A stretch of DNA of 9,666 nucleotides from an uncultured Gammaproteobacteria bacterium (GTDB taxonomy: Bacteria > Pseudomonadota > Gammaproteobacteria > Pseudomonadales > DT-91). The notes below the pieces were generated by a model. It worked only from the letters and a program-made list of their open reading frames with translations, searched no databases and was not told where the DNA came from. The stretch covers positions 1-9,666 of the forward strand of contig CAKMZU010000121.1 in the NCBI GenBank assembly GCA_929200485.1, in the 5' to 3' direction. A program made the position numbers and the translations under genes. Shown in pieces: positions 5,947-9,666 of the stretch (position 1 is the stretch's first letter; every line of letters starts with the position of its first letter).

Positions 5947-8750
5947 CTGATTATAAAGACACATTGAATTTGCCGAAAACGGCATTTCCTATGAAGGCAA
6001 GTCTGGCTCAACGTGAGCCGAATATGCTGAAAAAATGGCAGCAAGATGACCTTTATGGTGAGATTCGTAAGATTGGCAAGGGGCGTGAAAAGTTTATTCT
6101 GCACGATGGCCCGCCTTATGCCAATGGCAACATTCATATCGGCCATGCCGTCAATAAAATTCTTAAAGACTTTATTATAAAATCGAAAACCTTATCCGGA
6201 TTCGATGTGCCTTATGTGCCCGGTTGGGATTGTCATGGCTTGCCTATTGAAGTCATGGTTGAGAAAAAGGTTGGTAAAGCGGGAGTTAAAGTCTCCCATG
6301 AGGTCTTTCGTCAAAAATGCCGGGAGTATGCCGAACGTCAAATTCAAGGTCAGAAAAAAGATTTTGAGCGGTTGGGTGTGCTGGCTGATTGGAACAACCC
6401 CTACAAAACCATGGATTTCGAATTTGAAGCGGATATTGTTCGCTCACTCAAAGGGATTATTGCCCATAAACACTTGAAAAAGGGGTTTAAGCCGGTGCAT
6501 TGGTGCATGGACTGTGGTTCAGCGCTTGCCGAAGCCGAGGTGGAGTATAAAGATAAACACTCCCCTGCGATTGATGTCCGTTACCCCGTTAAGGATCTTG
6601 ATAAATTAAGTGCATTAACGGGACAGTCGTTATCTTTACCCGTGTCTGTGGTGATCTGGACAACGACCCCTTGGACGCTGCCAGCAAGTTTGGCTGTTAG
6701 TGTGCATCCGGAGCTCGAGTATTCGTTACTGGCGTCGAGTCAGGAAGTCTTAATCATCGCCAAGGATTTGGTTGAAAGCTGTGAGAAACGATGGGGGCTC
6801 GAAGGTTATTCTGAGCTGGCAACCATTAAGGGTGAGGCACTAGAGAAATTAAAGCTTAACCACCCTTTTTATGACAGAGATGTGCCTGTGCTTTTGGGTG
6901 AGCATGTCACTACTGATGCAGGTACTGGTTGTGTTCATACCGCGCCCGGTCATGGTGTGGATGACTTTAATGTCTGTAAAGCCTACGGCATTGACGTTTA
7001 TAACCCAGTTGGTCATAACGGGGTTTATCTTGAAGATACCCCGCTTTTTGCAGGCAAGCATGTATTAAAAGCTAATGATGAAATCATTGAATTGCTATCC
7101 GAAAAAGGGGCGTTAGTGTTTTCGGAAGTCTTTGAACATAGCTACCCTCATTGCTGGCGTCATAAATCCCCGATTATTTTCCGCGCAACGCCACAATGGT
7201 TTGTGAGCATGGAACAGAATGAATTGCTGGATGATGCACTGCGTGCAGCGAATCATGTGGAGTGGATGCCAAGCTGGGGTAAAGCACGCATTGAGGGCAT
7301 GATGAAAGGGCGACCTGACTGGTGTATCTCAAGACAGCGAACCTGGGGTGTGCCTATTGCTTTGATTGTATCAAAAGAAGATGCCAGCCTTCATCCGGAC
7401 ACTTTGAGTTTGATTGATGTCATTGCCAATATGATTGAAGAGAAAGGGATGGATGCCTGGTTTAATCTCGATCTGAATGACCTGTTAGGCGATAACGCAG
7501 ATAAATACGAGAAAGTGACGGATACCCTTGATGTATGGTTTGACTCCGGCGTTACGCATGAAGCGGTGTTAAAACGCCCTGAGTTTCAGCGTGATGATAA
7601 AATTCCCGCTGATTTATATCTTGAAGGTTCAGACCAGCATCGAGGCTGGTTTCAGTCATCATTATTAACCTCAATGGCGATGCACAATCATGCACCTTAT
7701 AAACAAGTGTTAACGCATGGTTTTGCAACCGATGAGCATGGCAGAAAGATGTCTAAATCCATTGGTAATGTCATCGCTCCGCAAGAAGTGGTGAATGAGT
7801 TAGGCGCCGATATACTTCGTTTATGGGTGGCGTCAACGGATTATCGAAATGATATGTCGGTATCCAAAGAGATCTTTAAACGGACGGCCGATAGCTATCG
7901 CCGTATTCGTAACACAGCAAGATTCATGCTGTCTAACCTGCACGGCTTTAATCCAGAGACGGATCTATTACCTCAAGATGAGTTACTGTCTCTCGATCGC
8001 TGGATTATTGGTGAAGCGGCTCGATTACAAGACGAAATTAAGACCGCTTATGATATTTATCAGTTCCATCTGGTGTATCAGAGAATTCATCATTTCTGTG
8101 TGTTGGATTTGGGTGGCTTCTACCTTGATATCATTAAAGACCGTCAATACACCACGCAAACGGATAGTAAAGCAAGACGCAGCGCCCAAACCGCGCTTTA
8201 TCATATCGTGAAAGCGTTTGCGGGTTGGATTGCGCCGATTTTAAGTTTCACCGCTGAAGAAATCTGGGCCAATATTCCGGGCTTTGATGGTCAGTCAGTG
8301 TTTCTACAAACCTATTATGATGGGCTGCAGGTAGAAGAAGATAGTGTTCGTGGCAGTGAATTCTGGCAACGTTTGGTTAGTGTTAAAATCGCGGTTAACA
8401 AAGCAATCGAAACGGCTAGAAATGAGCAGGGCTTGGGTGGCAGCTTAAATGCGGAAGTGACACTTTATGCGGAAGATGAGTTAAAGCTCGACCTGGATAA
8501 ACTTGATGATGAATTGCGTTTTGTTTTGATCACCTCTAAAGCGATCGTAAAACCGATGGATCAAGCAAAGGATGCTGTCGCTACGGATTTATCCGATTTA
8601 AAACTTAAGGTCGTAGCATCGAGCTATGAAAAGTGTGATCGCTGTTGGCACTACCGAGAAGAAGTCGGAAAAATTGACGCACATCCTACCCTTTGTCAGC
8701 GTTGTGTAGACAATGTCGATGGTCAGGGTGAAGTGAGGCATTACACCTGA
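5943..8750 (+). CDS. ileS: Isoleucyl-tRNA synthetase
   Basis: This cytoplasmic class I synthetase charges tRNA-Ile and edits mischarged valine. The ATP-binding motifs are HIGH at 65-68 (in [13 protein letters not shown]) and KMSKS at 602-606, the same KMSKS position as in E. coli IleS. The editing domain is intact, with the threonine-rich WTTTPWTLP segment near 240 and [16 protein letters not shown] near 335-350. The C-terminal zinc finger has all four cysteines (898, 901, 918, 921). At 935 residues it matches the bacterial-type, zinc-containing form (E. coli 938) rather than the longer eukaryote-like form linked to mupirocin resistance; that reading rests on family knowledge. The ATG overlaps the ribF stop (ATGA) with AAGGT at 5933-5937, indicating translational coupling. 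lspA follows after a gap of 181 bases, longer than in E. coli. Confidence 0.98.
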   Translation: MTDYKDTLNLPKTAFPMKASLAQREPNMLKKWQQDDLYGEIRKIGKGREKFILHDGPPYANGNIHIGHAVNKILKDFIIKSKTLSGFDVPYVPGWDCHGLPIEVMVEKKVGKAGVKVSHEVFRQKCREYAERQIQGQKKDFERLGVLADWNNPYKTMDFEFEADIVRSLKGIIAHKHLKKGFKPVHWCMDCGSALAEAEVEYKDKHSPAIDVRYPVKDLDKLSALTGQSLSLPVSVVIWTTTPWTLPASLAVSVHPELEYSLLASSQEVLIIAKDLVESCEKRWGLEGYSELATIKGEALEKLKLNHPFYDRDVPVLLGEHVTTDAGTGCVHTAPGHGVDDFNVCKAYGIDVYNPVGHNGVYLEDTPLFAGKHVLKANDEIIELLSEKGALVFSEVFEHSYPHCWRHKSPIIFRATPQWFVSMEQNELLDDALRAANHVEWMPSWGKARIEGMMKGRPDWCISRQRTWGVPIALIVSKEDASLHPDTLSLIDVIANMIEEKGMDAWFNLDLNDLLGDNADKYEKVTDTLDVWFDSGVTHEAVLKRPEFQRDDKIPADLYLEGSDQHRGWFQSSLLTSMAMHNHAPYKQVLTHGFATDEHGRKMSKSIGNVIAPQEVVNELGADILRLWVASTDYRNDMSVSKEIFKRTADSYRRIRNTARFMLSNLHGFNPETDLLPQDELLSLDRWIIGEAARLQDEIKTAYDIYQFHLVYQRIHHFCVLDLGGFYLDIIKDRQYTTQTDSKARRSAQTALYHIVKAFAGWIAPILSFTAEEIWANIPGFDGQSVFLQTYYDGLQVEEDSVRGSEFWQRLVSVKIAVNKAIETARNEQGLGGSLNAEVTLYAEDELKLDLDKLDDELRFVLITSKAIVKPMDQAKDAVATDLSDLKLKVVASSYEKCDRCWHYREEVGKIDAHPTLCQRCVDNVDGQGEVRHYT

Positions 8751-8775
8751 TCGTGTAGTGGCTTTGGATCAATCA

Positions 8776-8842
8776 CCTTTCGACAGGCTCAGGGCAAGCG
8801 GTTTTTATCGCTCGTTCATCTGGCCCCTGAATTTGTCGGAGA
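8776..8842. repeat. REP-like palindromic element, two inverted halves
   Basis: CCTTTCGACAGGCTCAGGGC (8776-8795), continuing into AAGCGG, closely resembles a short repeat common between genes in many proteobacteria (TTCGACAGGCTCAGGGCGAACGG type). A diverged copy in the opposite orientation follows: CCCTGAATTTGTCGG at 8825-8839, embedded in 8823-8842. The two halves agree at about 13 of 19 positions. Between them AGCG (8797-8800) and CGCT (8809-8812) add a small nested stem around GTTTTTAT. The arrangement resembles a BIME/REPIN and may act as an mRNA 3'-end structure after ileS. The family match is from memory, not a search. Confidence 0.6.
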
Positions 8843-8846
8843 GTGT

Positions 8847-8855
8847 TGCTAAAAT
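8847..8855 (+). promoter_or_regulatory. Candidate extended -10 promoter for lspA-fkpB
   Basis: TGCTAAAAT is an extended -10 (TGn followed by TAAAAT) that could work without a strong -35; none is seen at 16-18 bases. Transcription would start near 8862, giving a leader of about 70 bases to lspA. The downstream sequence matches the pyrB promoter region (CTAAAATARCCGCMAT). With the long gap and the REP-like element after ileS, it suggests that lspA-fkpB has its own promoter. Confidence 0.5.
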
Positions 8856-8931
8856 AACCGCAATCCCACAATCGCTTTGAAGTAACGTTAAACGCCTGAT
8901 GAATGAATTTTTACATGGATAAGGAAAACCA

Positions 8932-9429
8932 ATGAAGCAAAGCACATTAAAATATCCGCATTTATTATGGTTAACTGCCGGTATTGTGTTAGTCATCGTT
9001 TTGGATCTATGGACTAAGGCCATAGCAACAGATCTGCTCACTTACGCAAGACCGGTAAAGGTACTGCCAATTCTTGATTGGACATTACTCCACAACACGG
9101 GCGCTGCGTTTAGTTTTTTAGCGGATCAAGGTGGTTGGCAGCGATGGTTTTTTACTGGCATTTCAGCTGTTGTGAGTGTCGCCTTCTATGTCTGGATGAC
9201 GAAATTAACGCAGAAAGAATGGCTGGTTCGCTTTGCGTTGATGTTTATCATCGGTGGTGCATTGGGTAACCTGATTGATAGAATCCGTTTTGGCTACGTG
9301 GTCGACTTTATACATTTCCATTGGGATGCGCATTATTTTCCAGCCTTCAATGTGGCGGATATGGCGATATGCTTCGGCGCAGGCCTTATTATCCTTGATA
9401 TGATTGTGAACAGAAAAAACAATGACTAA
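8932..9429 (+). CDS. lspA: Lipoprotein signal peptidase (signal peptidase II)
   Basis: LspA is an inner-membrane aspartic peptidase that removes signal peptides from diacylglyceryl-prolipoproteins. The catalytic aspartates are Asp125 in GYVVDFIHF and Asp143 in FNVADMAI. Other conserved boxes are DLWTKA (25-30), HNTGAAFSFL (54-63) and GGALGNLIDR (108-117). Four membrane helices are visible at about 11-27, 69-90, 97-114 and 138-159. The length of 165 residues is normal (E. coli 164). AAGGA at 8921-8925, six bases before the ATG, is a strong ribosome-binding site. It follows ileS as in most gammaproteobacteria, and its stop overlaps the fkpB start by 8 bases. Confidence 0.97.
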   Translation: MKQSTLKYPHLLWLTAGIVLVIVLDLWTKAIATDLLTYARPVKVLPILDWTLLHNTGAAFSFLADQGGWQRWFFTGISAVVSVAFYVWMTKLTQKEWLVRFALMFIIGGALGNLIDRIRFGYVVDFIHFHWDAHYFPAFNVADMAICFGAGLIILDMIVNRKNND

Positions 9430-9666
9430 TATAAGCACCGAATCAACCGTTACTCTCTATTTTTCACTGGCGCTGGAAAATGGCGATATTGTCGATTCTA
9501 ATTTTGGTAAAGATCCAGCAACCTTTGTAATGGGAGATGGCTCTTTATTGCCGGGCTTTGAAGAAAAATTGGTAGGCTTGAAAGCCTCAGACCATAAAAC
9601 GCTTGTAGTCTCGGCGGCTGATGCTTTTGGTGAGCATAATATGCAGAATGTCAGACACTATAAGCG
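9422..9666 (+). CDS. fkpB: FKBP-type peptidyl-prolyl isomerase (SlpA/FkpB), 5' part only
   Basis: The frame from ATG 9422 runs off the right edge after 81 codons. It reads like the SlpA/FkpB family of small cytoplasmic FKBP prolyl isomerases with chaperone activity: VTLYFSLALENGDIVDS (10-26), FVMGDGSLLPGFEEKLVGL (35-53), then DAFGE (67-71). This is the normal FKBP order, with the chaperone insert expected near the point where the window ends. The start lies eight bases inside lspA, with no strong ribosome-binding site, so coupled translation is likely. The position after lspA is the usual one. In E. coli ispH follows; that part is outside this window. Confidence 0.93.
   Translation, partial: MTNISTESTVTLYFSLALENGDIVDSNFGKDPATFVMGDGSLLPGFEEKLVGLKASDHKTLVVSAADAFGEHNMQNVRHYK

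Noticed and set aside
8797..8812. Intrinsic terminator after ileS (AGCG, GTTTTTAT, CGCT)
   Set aside because: The T run is in the loop rather than after the stem, and the stem is only four pairs; it is better explained as part of the REP-like element.
8899..8935. Two tiny frames before lspA (MNEFLHG at 8899-8922 and MNFYMDKENQ at 8903-8935, the latter overlapping the lspA start as ATGA)
   Set aside because: Neither has a ribosome-binding site, both are within chance expectation in AT-rich sequence, and lspA has its own strong AAGGA site.

Overview
The window looks like a chromosomal segment of a moderately AT-rich gammaproteobacterium. PyrB, NudF, MurJ, RibF, IleS, LspA and FkpB all read as gammaproteobacterial proteins. 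The PyrB is the longer form ending in PVNWY that I associate with Shewanella-like and other marine lineages. I cannot fix the genus; a marine group such as Alteromonadales or Oceanospirillales is an inference from PyrB type and base composition.

Layout. 1-469 (minus strand) is the 5' part of an unrecognised gene for a protein with an N-terminal signal or membrane segment and an acidic Thr/Pro-rich tail. It is divergent from the rest. 470-634 is the divergent intergenic region, with an inverted repeat over the ribosome-binding site of the minus-strand gene and a likely pyrB promoter. 635-2289 holds pyrB (aspartate carbamoyltransferase, TTG start) and nudF (ADP-ribose pyrophosphatase), 17 bases apart. 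2409-3320 is a second NudF-like gene. Its product carries a signal peptide, has lost the catalytic glutamates of the Nudix box and has a long low-complexity tail. 3151-4986 is murJ (lipid II flippase), whose frame overlaps the tail of the Nudix-like gene by up to 170 bases. 5008-8750 is ribF and ileS, joined by an ATGA overlap. 8751-8931 is an intergenic region with a REP-like inverted pair and a promoter. 8932-9429 is lspA, and 9422 to the edge is the start of fkpB.

The right two thirds is the classical gammaproteobacterial block murJ-ribF-ileS-lspA-fkpB: cell-wall precursor export, FMN/FAD synthesis, isoleucyl-tRNA synthesis, lipoprotein signal peptide removal and a prolyl isomerase. The left third is pyrimidine synthesis plus nucleotide-sugar housekeeping.

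The part that does not look ordinary is 2290-3410. A tandem NudF duplicate has apparently become an exported pseudoenzyme. Its tail shares DNA with an unusual N-terminal extension of about 86 residues on MurJ, and the shared stretch contains a 15-base tandem repeat read in two frames. No tRNA, rRNA, CRISPR array, insertion sequence or phage gene is visible.
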